From NCBI GenBank assembly GCA_007753675.1, contig CP036432.1, forward strand, positions 3,384,394-3,448,393: a DNA stretch of 64,000 nucleotides. The letters are read 5' to 3'. The position numbers and the translations under genes are program-made. The notes beneath the pieces were generated by a model. That model worked only from the letters and a program-made list of their open reading frames with translations, did no database searches and had not been told where the DNA came from. Origin of the DNA: Stieleria magnilauensis. Its GTDB lineage: Bacteria; Planctomycetota; Planctomycetia; Pirellulales; Pirellulaceae. Of this stretch, positions 53,026-63,104 are shown one piece after another; positions within the stretch are counted from its first letter, which is position 1; each line of letters begins with the position of its first letter.

Positions 53026-53082
53026 CGTGTCCATGCGGTCCAAACTCACGATGCTCCCGACTTACCGTTAGTGCCCCATTTT

Positions 53083-53556
53083 ATGTCTATCGCCAGCCCT
53101 GCCATCCCTGCCGACGAAATCGGCAAATTCATGAACCACCTGTTCGGGTTGAAGGTATCGGCTACCACGATCAAACCGGAAGACCACGTTCATTCGCCGG
53201 CTGCTGTCGCGATTTATACCGACGGAGACGGCTCGGTTCGCGGTCAGATCGCCTGTGACCTCCGCTGCGTCGCCATCCTGGGCGCCGCCTTGACCCAAAT
53301 CCCGATGGGAGCCGTGGCCGACAGCCTGGAAAGCGGCGAACTGTCGGCCAACCTGAGAGCCAATGCCTACGAAGTCTTCAACATCTCGGTGAACCTCTTC
53401 TCCTATCGGCCCAGTCGCCGCGTCGTGCTGAGCGAAGTTCGCTTCGAACAGAACGCCGCCCTGGCCGAGTCGCAATCCTCCTGGAAACGTGACGCCTTTC
53501 AAATCCACATCGAGCGTTACGGCGGCGGACATCTGCAGCTTATCCACCGCGCCTGA
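53083..53556 (+). CDS. second CheX/CheC-like protein
   Basis: 157 residues. The segment ANAYEVFNISVNLFS has the E-x2-N spacing of CheC/CheX, and the preceding GQIACDLRCVAILGAALTQIP fits the family's first half, but overall similarity is weak. It follows cheY by 57 bases on the same strand. It may be a divergent or non-catalytic phosphatase. The ATG at 53083 is preferred over a GTG at 53071. Its 3' end overlaps the convergent methyltransferase gene by 17 bases. Confidence 0.6.
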   Translation: MSIASPAIPADEIGKFMNHLFGLKVSATTIKPEDHVHSPAAVAIYTDGDGSVRGQIACDLRCVAILGAALTQIPMGAVADSLESGELSANLRANAYEVFNISVNLFSYRPSRRVVLSEVRFEQNAALAESQSSWKRDAFQIHIERYGGGHLQLIHRA

Positions 53557-54934
53557 CACTCGATCCGCTCTTTCGCGCGACCCAGCACAGGCCGCTCACC
53601 TCTTTGCCGGCCTCTTTGCGCAACACGGACTCCTTGACGCTGATCTCTGAAAACCCGCATCGCTCCAAGGTTTCCCGAACGTAATCGACTCGATGCGAAT
53701 AGCGTCCCGATGGATTGAGATGGTACCCCACCGAACCGCCCGATGCGTCCCATTTCTCGAGCGTAAAGACCAGCGGGGCGCCCTCACCACGCAGCGACTG
53801 ATGAGCCGCCAGACAAACGGCCGCCAGATCACCAAAGTAGATCAAGGTGTCCATCGACGCGATCAATTCAAACTCGTCGGGATGCTCGTTCAAATAGGCC
53901 ACCAGCTCCGAACACTCCAGCGAGTCGTAGCCGCGATCGCCGGCCCGCTGGAGCATCCCCGCAGATAGATCCACGCCCACCAGTCGTGAAGCAAACGGCC
54001 GCAACAGGTCGCCCATCAAACCGGTGCCGCAACCGGCATCCAAGATCGACAAGCTGCCGTCGGCGGACAACCCGAGTTCCGCAATCATTGACCGAAGCAA
54101 TCGCGGTGCGGCGTAATCGAGCGACTTTAACTGTTCGTCAAACGTTTCGGCAAACTGATCAAACACCTCCCGGACGTAATCGTCCGAGGCCCGCGCCGGC
54201 AACGCTTCGACTTCAAGGGACTCGGATTCCTGTGCAGACAACAGGTGACGGACGATCGAGTTATCGGGATCCCGCTGCAACCAATCGCGAAGTGCCGCGG
54301 CGACGCCCGCCTGGTCATCGAGCCTCCGGTACGCCGTCACCAACTTTCGCCGAGCCGACTGATGATCAGGGTCCAGCTTCAATACAATCGACAACGCGTC
54401 GACGGCTTCGTGCCACGATTCAACTGCCATTTGCAAGTCGCCCAACTGAAACGCCAGGTGCACGTCGTCGGGCCATCGCTTGACCGCCGCCTGGCACTCG
54501 GTCAACGCGGCATCGAGTTGTCCAGATTCCTCCAGCACCAGAATCAGGTTTCGCGCAAACGTCACTTCATCAGGGTTCTGATCTCGCAGCCGCGTCAGAA
54601 CCTCGATGGCTTCCCCGTATCGCTTGGCTGCATAAAACGACTTGGACAAATCGTTTTGAATCGCCGTCGCTTGGGCCGCGTTTTTCTCAGCATCGCATCG
54701 CTTGGCCGCCGCCCGCAGCGTGTCGATCGCGGAATCGAACCGCTCCAACTGCGTCAACGCCACTCCATCGACATGCATCGCCAGCACCGACAGCGGACCG
54801 TGTCGCCGATGTTTTTCACAGGCCGCTACGACCTCGCTGAACTGACCTTGCTGGGCAAGTGCGATCAGTTCTTGTTCGAATTGGGCGGCATTGGGGCGTC
54901 GCTTTCGCCGACGCGCCGGTCGTCGAGTCGCCAT
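53540..54934 (-). CDS. TPR-repeat SAM-dependent methyltransferase
   Basis: 464 residues. After a basic start (RRPARRRKRRPN), about five TPR-like units cover residues 20-225. A class I methyltransferase domain follows, with SILDAGCGTGLMGDLLRPF and the acidic VGVDLSAGMLQRA. Such TPR-methyltransferase fusions act on proteins or polysaccharide-related substrates; the target here is unknown. It converges on the chemosensory operon. Confidence 0.85.
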   Translation of the reverse strand: MATRRPARRRKRRPNAAQFEQELIALAQQGQFSEVVAACEKHRRHGPLSVLAMHVDGVALTQLERFDSAIDTLRAAAKRCDAEKNAAQATAIQNDLSKSFYAAKRYGEAIEVLTRLRDQNPDEVTFARNLILVLEESGQLDAALTECQAAVKRWPDDVHLAFQLGDLQMAVESWHEAVDALSIVLKLDPDHQSARRKLVTAYRRLDDQAGVAAALRDWLQRDPDNSIVRHLLSAQESESLEVEALPARASDDYVREVFDQFAETFDEQLKSLDYAAPRLLRSMIAELGLSADGSLSILDAGCGTGLMGDLLRPFASRLVGVDLSAGMLQRAGDRGYDSLECSELVAYLNEHPDEFELIASMDTLIYFGDLAAVCLAAHQSLRGEGAPLVFTLEKWDASGGSVGYHLNPSGRYSHRVDYVRETLERCGFSEISVKESVLRKEAGKEVSGLCWVARKSGSSVRRGG

Positions 54935-55046
54935 CGAAAGATAATCCTCTCAACATCATCATGCGCCAGACCACCCTTTCACTCTACGTGAAGGATTGCC
55001 GCAGCGTAACCTACCGGCGGTCGGCGGTGACCTTGGAAACTGAAGA

Positions 55047-57377
55047 TTAACGCCACTGGGCCATCGATTCATCCAGCAACTCAAGCGGCGTTGAATCCAG
55101 CCCCGTGTGTATCGATCCCGAATCGCCCGCTTCGGCAGTCCGCTCAGCCGTCGGTCGGCGGGATGAATCGACCACCGAGTCCGTCGCCCCGACCGAACCG
55201 AGCCTCGTGACTTCGACCTTGGCCGCAAGCCCCCAACCGGAGCCTTGCAAAACCGGGTCGGCATGAACCTGATCGAGCGACGCGTGCACAGGATTAGAAA
55301 ACAACGATCCGGCTGAGGCGAGCGGTGCCGGCGGGGGCGGAGGCATGGTCCGTCCATTCCAGTCACCCGACAGCGGCACCCAGCCCGCATTGCCGCCGGG
55401 GCCAAACGCAAACGAGTGATCGGCAGCACCGGGCGTGAACGAATCCTTCAACTGAAAGAACGAGGTGTCGCCCCGGTACAGCCCGATCGTATCGACGCCG
55501 TCGCCGTCCCAGTCGCCGACCAACGGAATCCGACCGCCGCCGCCGGGACCGAATTGCACGTAGTGATCCGAAGCTCCCGGAGTGAACGAATCCTTCAAGT
55601 GGAAGAGGGAGATATCGGGTTGGTACAAGCCGACCGTGTCGATTCCGTCACCGTTCCAATCTCCCGCCAGTGGCGTCCAACCGGCGTTTCCACCAGGCCC
55701 AAACGCGAAGTAATGATCCGACGCCCCCGGTGTAAACGAATCCTTCAAGTGGAACAGCGAAATATCCGGCTGGTACAGGCCGATGGTGTCGACGCCGTCC
55801 CCGTCCCAGTCGCCCGCCAACGGAATCCAACCGGCGTTGCCGCCCGGGCCGAACGCGAAGTACTGATCCGAGGCCCCGCCCGTGAACGTATCTTTCAGAT
55901 GGAACAGCGAGATATCGCCTTGGTAAAAACCGACCGTGTCGATGCCATCACCATTCCAATCCCCGCTCAATGGATTCCAGCCCAAGTTGCCACTCGGGCC
56001 AAACCCGAAATAAATATCCGATGGCCCCGACGTGAACGATTCCTTCAAGTGGAACAACGAAATGTCGCCTTGATACAGCCCGATGGTGTTTTGCGTGACC
56101 TGGTCGCCGAGAATCCTGCCCCTGGCAACCGCCGGCGTCCCGATCAGGTAAGGCCGGCCGGTCATTTCCAGTTCCCTGGACGTGTCTCGGCTGAACTGAC
56201 CGACCGATAGCATCGTGTGTCCGGAGAACGCAAAGCTGTCGTTCCCGTCAAAGGCGTAACCGAACACGTTGTCAAAGTCTTCGTTGGAGTCCTGGGCCGG
56301 TTCCGGCCAGTTTTCGATCACACCACCGGTACCGGGCGTCTTGATTTCGATCAACGAATCATACGGGTCAAACGCTCCGAATTGATCGTACCCCGATGCC
56401 GACAAGGCCAATTGCCCTCCGGACAGGTAATCCAAGTCACCGCTGGCCACAAAACGAAACGGCATCAGTTGAGACTGAAGCGTGCCATCGATATCAAACA
56501 CGGTGGTGACATTCATCATCACCACTTCGTCGTTGACCAGTTCCAAATCGATCCGCTGCAAATCCAAGAAAGCGTCTCCGACGGCAAACAGGTCCCCCGT
56601 TTCACTTCCAAAATCACCGTCCCGCGCGTCGATAAGCGTATTGGCACCACTGATGCCGTGCTGCCCGAGCGACGTGACCGGAATCAGTCCCGCGCTCGCA
56701 TCGGCCAAACGGACTTCGTAAAGACGCTCGAACGAGATTGCGAACAGTCGGCCGTCTTCGGTGAACGCGATGTCCGTGATTGTGTCGGCGGTGTTGATGC
56801 TGCCGAGCACCTCAACGACCCCCGTTTCGATATCGACCGTCCCCAGTCGATTCTCATCATCTGCGATAAAGTACTCGGTGTCTTGATGACTCGCCAACAA
56901 CGCCGCCCCACTGTAGACCGGGCCGAACTCGTCCGCTTCGACCAGAGTCACCACCACGCTTTCGTGGGGTTCGCTGATCGAGTCGGTTCGCGCGGTGATG
57001 ATCAGATCGACCGTTGACTCACCCGGAAAAAACGTGGCAGTGCCGACGACGTCACCGCTGACGGGAGCATCGTCGGGCAGCCAAATCGTATCGCGGTCCC
57101 GTTCCCGCGCCGTGTAGTCCACGTCGTACGTTGCGTCTCCGGACAGTTCAAACGGGACCGCCAAGAATCCAGCGGTCTCGTCCCGATTGAACGTGTAAAC
57201 GATCCGCTGCAGCGGTGCCTCGGGAACGGCGACCGGCGTCTGGACCGTCACCGAAACCGTCGCCACCAGCAACCGTCGCTGCTCCAGCGATTCATGGCGC
57301 AAGCGTCGCACTGGGCCGCTCGTCTTTGGCCGACCATCACTGCATCCGGCCGATCTCCGCCCACCTCGTAACCACAT
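55047..57377 (-). CDS. LEPR-XLL-type secreted protein with FG-GAP-like repeats
   Basis: 776 residues. The N-terminus RRLRHESLEQRRLLVA resembles the planctomycete LEPR-XLL export signal. A Calx-beta-like domain (about 60-140) and a propeller-like region (about 150-400) follow. At about 415-670 lie five or six tandem units of about 51 residues containing SLFHLKDSFTPGASD, FGPGGNAGW and GDWNGDGIDTVGLYQ, with D-x-D-G-D calcium-type loops. The ATG at 57377 has GGAAAG upstream. It is probably a surface or matrix protein, possibly adhesive. It neighbours polysaccharide genes. Confidence 0.8.
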   Translation of the reverse strand: MWLRGGRRSAGCSDGRPKTSGPVRRLRHESLEQRRLLVATVSVTVQTPVAVPEAPLQRIVYTFNRDETAGFLAVPFELSGDATYDVDYTARERDRDTIWLPDDAPVSGDVVGTATFFPGESTVDLIITARTDSISEPHESVVVTLVEADEFGPVYSGAALLASHQDTEYFIADDENRLGTVDIETGVVEVLGSINTADTITDIAFTEDGRLFAISFERLYEVRLADASAGLIPVTSLGQHGISGANTLIDARDGDFGSETGDLFAVGDAFLDLQRIDLELVNDEVVMMNVTTVFDIDGTLQSQLMPFRFVASGDLDYLSGGQLALSASGYDQFGAFDPYDSLIEIKTPGTGGVIENWPEPAQDSNEDFDNVFGYAFDGNDSFAFSGHTMLSVGQFSRDTSRELEMTGRPYLIGTPAVARGRILGDQVTQNTIGLYQGDISLFHLKESFTSGPSDIYFGFGPSGNLGWNPLSGDWNGDGIDTVGFYQGDISLFHLKDTFTGGASDQYFAFGPGGNAGWIPLAGDWDGDGVDTIGLYQPDISLFHLKDSFTPGASDHYFAFGPGGNAGWTPLAGDWNGDGIDTVGLYQPDISLFHLKDSFTPGASDHYVQFGPGGGGRIPLVGDWDGDGVDTIGLYRGDTSFFQLKDSFTPGAADHSFAFGPGGNAGWVPLSGDWNGRTMPPPPPAPLASAGSLFSNPVHASLDQVHADPVLQGSGWGLAAKVEVTRLGSVGATDSVVDSSRRPTAERTAEAGDSGSIHTGLDSTPLELLDESMAQWR

Positions 57378-57651
57378 GATCTTTCTTTCCACGAATCGAT
57401 TGATGGCCGCGGGACTCCGCGTCGCTTTTCAACGCGTCATTTTACTCACAATCCCGCCCTTCGGGTGGACCACGTTTGAATAGCAGTCAACGATCCCGAG
57501 GTTGTTCCAATGCAATCGGCGGGTTGCCTTCGATTTCGGCCGGCCCAGCGCAGCGCCGAACGATTCGGCGGCGCCGACGACGACCTCACCGCGTGGACTT
57601 AGATGCAGAAGGTCAGAGAAAGTTTCCCGCCGTCGGACGCTTTATCCAGAA

Positions 57652-58578
57652 TCAGGCTTCTGAACCCAGGCTGGCAACGGCGAGCGGAGCAGCGTCGTGG
57701 CTGGACCGTCCCGCAACGTCGGCCACCTTGACGCCCGTTTCGGCAAACTCGTAGCCGCGTCCGAAACCGACTTTGCGACGATCGATCGTGACCCAGTTCT
57801 TCAATCGAATGAACTCGGGATCGGCATGAAACCGTTGGATGTGAAACGGATCGCTGCCCGGGAAATTGTACGCGCCATAGGCCGAACAGACGCCCGACAA
57901 GCCCTGGTCTTTGGCCAGATGGACGGCCGCCGCGCTCAAATTAGATTTCTGACCGTAGGGAAACGCGAAGTAGCGAATCGGCTGCTCCACCAACTCGCCA
58001 AGCTCCGCCGTGGCGGTCACGATTTCATCGACCATCGTCTCGGGATCCTCGATCGCCCCGACGTCACAATGATTGCGGGTGTGCGCCCCGATTTCGATCC
58101 CCGACGCCGCCATCTGGCGAAGCTGCTCGGGCGTATTGACCTGCAACGGCTGACCTTCGGCAACATCGTGCGGAAACGGGCGATCGTGAAGCACAAAATC
58201 CAATGCGACGAAATACGTCATCGGAATCTCGTGCTCGATCAAAAATGGAATCGCCTGCTGGCAATTTTCCGCGTACCCGTCGTCAAACGTCACCGCGACA
58301 GCCACCCGATCGTTGCGACCGGATCGCATCCGTGTTTGAATTTCCTCCAGCGAGACCACGTCGACATGTTGCTTCAACCAAAGCATCTGACGCTGGAATT
58401 CACGATTGCCGATCGACCAACCATTCGGATGCGTGTCGGCGACGCGATGATAGAACAGCACGCACAACGGTGCTTGCCCTTCCGCTTCGAGTCGGTTGCG
58501 ATAACGCATCCGCATCGGCAAGCTGCTGTAATAATAGGCGTGCAGTGCGAGTTCACGAATCTTCATCGTCACGGACAT
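57652..58578 (-). CDS. polysaccharide deacetylase (NodB/CE4 family)
   Basis: 308 residues. The NodB motifs are present: TFDDGYAEN (motif 1, catalytic and metal Asp) and HTRNH (motif 2, H-x3-H zinc ligands), with RYFAFPYG as motif 3. CE4 enzymes remove N- or O-acetyl groups from polysaccharides. No signal peptide is obvious; the N-terminus is LALHAYYYSSL. It lies 61 bases after the CelD-like gene on the same strand, so they may be co-expressed. Confidence 0.9.
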   Translation of the reverse strand: MSVTMKIRELALHAYYYSSLPMRMRYRNRLEAEGQAPLCVLFYHRVADTHPNGWSIGNREFQRQMLWLKQHVDVVSLEEIQTRMRSGRNDRVAVAVTFDDGYAENCQQAIPFLIEHEIPMTYFVALDFVLHDRPFPHDVAEGQPLQVNTPEQLRQMAASGIEIGAHTRNHCDVGAIEDPETMVDEIVTATAELGELVEQPIRYFAFPYGQKSNLSAAAVHLAKDQGLSGVCSAYGAYNFPGSDPFHIQRFHADPEFIRLKNWVTIDRRKVGFGRGYEFAETGVKVADVAGRSSHDAAPLAVASLGSEA

Positions 58579-58639
58579 CGTGGTGCTTGGACTCTCTATG
58601 CGTGTTAAGGGTGGATCAAGGAACCTCGTGCCGAAGACA

Positions 58640-59776
58640 CTAGGACTGCGGTTGACCGATCCCGAGTCCCGACTTGACCAGGTTCTTAAAGGTCACGCCG
58701 ACCTTGACGACTTGTTGACGCAATTGAGCCGATCGCCTGGGGCTGCAGACTCGAATCTCCTGAGCCGGCATCAACTCAGCCCGCCAACGCAATTTGTACG
58801 GTTCATCTCCACGCATCATGTCAAACGTCGTTCGCCCCGTCTCAATCGATTGACGGATCGCGTGGCAAAACATGCTCAACCCCGGACGTAACGCTTCGGC
58901 GTCCGGGTCCATGCCTGATTGGTAAAAGTACCAACGGTCGTTGTCTACGATCGCGAAATGGGCCGCCACCGGAACACCATCATTGGTCGCAATGATCAAT
59001 TCCAGTAACCCGGCATCGAGTAGTTGGGATGCCGCATCACGCAGGAACACGTCAAAGGGCGGATGGTCGAAACAGCCCGTCGTACCGGACGCGTGCCGAC
59101 GTCGTTGATGAAGCGCGACGAAGTGATCCCACACCGCTTCGAGCTGTTGCTGGTTCTCCACCCGATCCACGCGAACCGTTCCCGTATCGATATTCTTCAG
59201 CGACTGGCGAACCTCGCGACGGCCGCTCTTGGATCGCATGCGGACGTATTCGTCCCAGGTGGCGGGCAGATCGATCGCGTAGCACCCCAACCCGTCGGCA
59301 AGTTCAACATCTAGTTTTTCCCGTTGCATCGCCTCGACCAACGTGTTCATCGTCCGATCCGATCGATCGACTCCGATCAACTCGATCGCATCCCAGAGCA
59401 GACATTGTTCGCCGGCATTCTCGGTCGGATCCGCCGAGTGGGCCAACCAACGAGCGACCGCGGAACAGGCGTCGTCGATGTCACCATCGGCGACCAGCAG
59501 CGACAAGTGATCGGTACACGCTTTTCCAGAGCCCAGAAACTGGATCGTCTTACCGGTTCCGACGCGACTCTGCAAACACCATGGCGCAAAGGCGATGATT
59601 TCGTCTTGCCGTTTGATTTTCAATACACACAAACGGTAATCGCCTTGGTAGGCACGCCACCAACTGCCCAACCACTCCCATCGTTGTAGCGGGTTGCGGG
59701 CGAGCTCGTTCCAGCGAGCCAAGTCGTCCGCGGAAAGTTGTTCGACGTTTGTGATCAATTCAACCGATGACATCAT
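58640..59776 (-). CDS. CelD/BcsL-type (GNAT fold) acyltransferase
   Basis: 378 residues of the FemAB/CelD-like acetyltransferase family often found in exopolysaccharide clusters. Landmarks: NPLQRWEWLGSWW near the start, a central GRREVRQSLKN, PPFDVFLRDAASQLLDAG, and DMMRGDEPYKLRWRAE near the end. The start at 59776 (two Met codons in a row) begins the family-like region; the open frame further upstream is not supported. It probably acetylates or transfers groups to a polysaccharide. It is divergent from the flippase gene. Confidence 0.82.
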   Translation of the reverse strand: MMSSVELITNVEQLSADDLARWNELARNPLQRWEWLGSWWRAYQGDYRLCVLKIKRQDEIIAFAPWCLQSRVGTGKTIQFLGSGKACTDHLSLLVADGDIDDACSAVARWLAHSADPTENAGEQCLLWDAIELIGVDRSDRTMNTLVEAMQREKLDVELADGLGCYAIDLPATWDEYVRMRSKSGRREVRQSLKNIDTGTVRVDRVENQQQLEAVWDHFVALHQRRRHASGTTGCFDHPPFDVFLRDAASQLLDAGLLELIIATNDGVPVAAHFAIVDNDRWYFYQSGMDPDAEALRPGLSMFCHAIRQSIETGRTTFDMMRGDEPYKLRWRAELMPAQEIRVCSPRRSAQLRQQVVKVGVTFKNLVKSGLGIGQPQS

Positions 59777-60253
59777 GCTTCGTTCCGGCCAGGGATTCGG
59801 GTGTTTCCGAAAGCGTACGTGGATCGGTCCACGCAAAGAACTGTGGGTTGAAGCATCGGCAAGGCAAACCGATGGAGGCAACTTGCCGAGGGAACTCGAA
59901 TCACATCCGCCGGTTGCACCGTCTGTGTCGGCGGCCATTAGGGTCGACCCGCGTGTGAACTCCATCGGCCGACGGACACGAACCCACGGGCAGTCGCGCT
60001 GCCGCCCCTGCGGCCCCACCCTGAAACCAGTTCGCGAATCGATCAATCCGCGCAACCGACCCCATCGAAACAAACCGAACGTGCCATTGCGCCAAAAACA
60101 GCTCGCGGTCCGGATCACCGCAAGCCGCTTTGTTGGCAACGTAAGGTTAGCCAACGGTGGTCGTTCGTCGCGGGATTCGCGGTTCGGGACACAAGGACGG
60201 CTGTCACCAACCCACGATCGCAACGACATTCGACGTTTACGCTTTTGCCGTCC
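59777..60253. other. 477-base divergent region between acyltransferase and flippase genes
   Basis: Should hold promoters for both transcripts. Frames open here look like shadows of GC-rich DNA. No clear promoter, hairpin or repeat was recognised. Confidence 0.35.
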
Positions 60254-61780
60254 ATGAGCCAAGCCACCTTTTCTCAACCGCGTCCGAAGTCGGCCAAGAA
60301 GATCGTCGCCGATTCGTTCTCCCAAAGTGTTGTCCTGATCAGCCTGCTGATGATCGTGCAGCGCGGCATCGGCTTTGTCCGCAGCTTTTATGTTTGCGGC
60401 ACGCTGTCGGCAGCCGAAGTCGGCCGTTGGGATTTGGCGTTCAGCTTTTTGATGCTGGTCGCTCCGCTGGCGGTGTTCGGTATCCCCGGCTCCTTCGGAC
60501 GCTATGTCGCCCGGTTCGAAAACAAGGGCCAGCAATCGCGTTTCCTTCGCCAGACCCTGTTGGCCTGTCTCGCGCTGACGCTGTTGGCGTCCGTCTCGAT
60601 CTGGTGGTTCCGAGAAACCGTCGCGCGATACTTTTTCGGCAGCGCCGACGATGCACCGTTGGTCTCGCTGTTGGCGATCGGGCTACCCGTCGTCGTGTTC
60701 TTTAATTTCGCCACCAGTTGGTTCTCAGGGAAACGTCTCAATCGATTCGTCTTTCGCATCCAGTTCGCACAAACCCTGTTCTTCGCCCTGCTGTGCGTCG
60801 TCCTGTTTCAACTGACTTCGGTCAGTGCGTTTTCGGTCATCGTCGCCTACCTGGTTTCCTGTTTCGTCGGCACCACACTTGCCGCCAGCTACACCTTGAT
60901 CGACGGACGATCCGATTCGGAGCACGGGGACGATCACGAAACGACCGACCCAGCCGATCCGATTTGGCGAAAGATCCTTCCCTTTGCCGTCTGGGTTTGG
61001 ATCAGCAATGCGTTAATCAATCTGTTTTCGGTCTGTGACCGATTGCTGTTGGTCAACTTTTATCCCGATCAACAGGTCGACATTCAATTCCTGGTCGGCC
61101 AGTACCACACCGCATGTATCTTTCCCTTGTTGCTGATGACCATCGGCGCGATGGCGGGATCGACCGGGATGCCCTATTTGAGCAAGGACTGGGAATCGGG
61201 TGACCGACAAGCGGTCGCCGATCGGATGAATCTGATGCTCAAAGCGATCGGTTTGTTCTGCGTCACCGCATCGGTCGGCATTCTGCTGCTCGCCCCGCTG
61301 TTGTTCGGTCAAATTTGGAAAGACAAATTTGCGATGGGCGAGTCGTTGTTGCCGATGACGCTTTGTTATTGTTCATTGGCGGCGATGACGATGGTTGCCC
61401 AAAAGTACTTCTGGTGCCTGGAAAAGACCTGGATCAGCAGTTGCTTTTTGCTGCTCGGGTTGGTCTGCAATTTCCTGGTCGGTCTGGCACTGATCGGCGA
61501 ATTCGGCATCGACGGTGTCGTCGCCTCCACGTTGATTTCGCACGCGATCGTCTTGGCCGGTGTGCTGCTGATCAGCAAGTATCACAAGCTCCGAATCGAT
61601 TTCGGCGTGTTTGTGGTTTCCATCGCATTGTTTGCGCTCTGCTTCGGCAAATGGATCGCCCTGCTGTGCCTGATCCCCTTGCTGCTGAGCGTTTGGTTCA
61701 CCCCTCTTCTCTTCAGCGATGCGTTTCGTCGCAACGCGATCGCGAAACTTCGCTCCACTCTTGCTGGGAATACTCCATGA
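60254..61780 (+). CDS. polysaccharide flippase (Wzx/MVF-type)
   Basis: 508 residues with twelve or more hydrophobic helices and the usual start of the oligosaccharide flippase family (SQSVVLISLLMIVQRGIGFV then RSFYVCGTLSAAEVGRWDLAF). It moves lipid-linked sugars across the membrane. A short soluble loop is at about 215-230. It overlaps the ATP-grasp gene by four bases (ATGA). An upstream TTG at 60245 is a less likely start. Confidence 0.88.
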   Translation: MSQATFSQPRPKSAKKIVADSFSQSVVLISLLMIVQRGIGFVRSFYVCGTLSAAEVGRWDLAFSFLMLVAPLAVFGIPGSFGRYVARFENKGQQSRFLRQTLLACLALTLLASVSIWWFRETVARYFFGSADDAPLVSLLAIGLPVVVFFNFATSWFSGKRLNRFVFRIQFAQTLFFALLCVVLFQLTSVSAFSVIVAYLVSCFVGTTLAASYTLIDGRSDSEHGDDHETTDPADPIWRKILPFAVWVWISNALINLFSVCDRLLLVNFYPDQQVDIQFLVGQYHTACIFPLLLMTIGAMAGSTGMPYLSKDWESGDRQAVADRMNLMLKAIGLFCVTASVGILLLAPLLFGQIWKDKFAMGESLLPMTLCYCSLAAMTMVAQKYFWCLEKTWISSCFLLLGLVCNFLVGLALIGEFGIDGVVASTLISHAIVLAGVLLISKYHKLRIDFGVFVVSIALFALCFGKWIALLCLIPLLLSVWFTPLLFSDAFRRNAIAKLRSTLAGNTP

Positions 61781-63057
61781 GTTTGGCAGAATTAATCGAC
61801 CAACCAGAGTTTGGCCATCACGAAGCCCTCCGACATCAGACGCGCCGCGTGTTGCTGCTGGGCAATGACGACCGCGTCCTGCTGGCCGTCGCGCGGGGAT
61901 TGGGACGCAACGGCATCTCGGTCGACGTCGCCTGGAGCGATCCGGATTCACCGGCACTGAAATCCCAATATGTTCACGCGTTTCACTCCGTCGTCCCCTA
62001 CTCGCCCCACGACGATCAATGGCTCGATGGCTTGCATCGATTGGTCAAGCAATATGACTACGATCTGGTCATCCCTTGCAACGATTATGCTGTTGTGCCG
62101 CTGCAGCTTGAACGCGAGAAACTGGATCCCGACACCCATTGGTACCTGATCAACGACGACGCCTTTCAGGTCGCATTTGACAAAGCCAAAACAAGCCGCG
62201 TCGCATCGGAACTGGGAATCAACGTGCCGCGTGAATGTGAAATCACCGACGCCGACGTTCAAACCGGTTTCTCGAACCGGGAATTCAGCCTGCACGACCG
62301 TCGCTCGCTGCGATTTCCGGTTTACGTCAAACCACGCTCCTCGATCACCGCATCGGACGTGACAAACAAACGTGCCGCGCAGCGGGTCGATTCGCCCGAC
62401 GCGTTGGCTGAATACCTGATTCATGAGTTCCCCGACGACGGCGTGCTCATCCAGGAAAGTTTTTCGGGAGTCGGAATCGGCGTCGAAATCCTGGCCCACC
62501 AAGGGCAGGTTCTGATGCAAATCCAGCATCAACGGCTACGCGAAACGATCGACGGAGGCAGCACGTACCGAGAAACGATCGACGAAATACCCGAGTTGAC
62601 CGAAGCGACACGAAAACTGGTCCAGCATCTGAACTACACCGGGGTCGGGATGTTCGAATTTCGCTACAACCGCGAAACCGGTGACTGGGTGTTCCTGGAA
62701 ATCAACGCGCGGTTCTGGGGCTCGTTGCCGCTGGCGATCGCGGCCAAAGCGAATTTCCCGTTTGCCTTGTATGAATTGTTGGTCAAAGGCCAAACAGACT
62801 TTCACACCAACCACACGATTGGCGTCCGTTGCCGAAATCTGATCAACGATCTGCGTGCCTTCCGGCATCAGAAGGCAGAGGAATTTGAGCTGGAAAACTT
62901 GTTGTTCGGTAAGGACTATCTCGATTTCTATGCCCCCGATGATTGGCGTCCCCAGCTCGCCACGCTCGTGAATTTCGCCCGATCGGTACTGGGAAAATTC
63001 ACGCGGCACTTCAAAGCTTCGATCGGTAGGAATCAACGCGTTAACGCGATAAACTAG
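61777..63057 (+). CDS. ATP-grasp enzyme (carbamoyl-phosphate-synthase-like family)
   Basis: 426 residues. An N-terminal Rossmann-like part (RVLLLGNDDRVLLAVARGLG) is followed by the ATP-grasp core: VPRECEIT, the Lys in FPVYVKPRS, LIQESFSGVGIGVEIL, and the metal ligands GDWVFLEINARFWGSLPL. Members of this group ligate amino acids or other carboxylates; in exopolysaccharide clusters the product is usually not known. Translation is coupled to the flippase by ATGA. The last 90 residues are basic. Confidence 0.87.
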   Translation: MSLAELIDQPEFGHHEALRHQTRRVLLLGNDDRVLLAVARGLGRNGISVDVAWSDPDSPALKSQYVHAFHSVVPYSPHDDQWLDGLHRLVKQYDYDLVIPCNDYAVVPLQLEREKLDPDTHWYLINDDAFQVAFDKAKTSRVASELGINVPRECEITDADVQTGFSNREFSLHDRRSLRFPVYVKPRSSITASDVTNKRAAQRVDSPDALAEYLIHEFPDDGVLIQESFSGVGIGVEILAHQGQVLMQIQHQRLRETIDGGSTYRETIDEIPELTEATRKLVQHLNYTGVGMFEFRYNRETGDWVFLEINARFWGSLPLAIAAKANFPFALYELLVKGQTDFHTNHTIGVRCRNLINDLRAFRHQKAEEFELENLLFGKDYLDFYAPDDWRPQLATLVNFARSVLGKFTRHFKASIGRNQRVNAIN

Positions 63058-63104
63058 GCCGGCCCGACCGATCGATTCCGCCCTGTTCCAGCGTGCTGAG
63101 CCTG

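Noticed and set aside
55360-56090. CRISPR-like regular repeats
   Set aside because: The period is about 150 bases in frame inside a coding sequence, with no spacers; it is a protein repeat.
59694-60257. A 187-codon plus-strand frame across the divergent region
   Set aside because: It starts antisense within the acyltransferase gene and has Arg/Pro-rich shadow composition.
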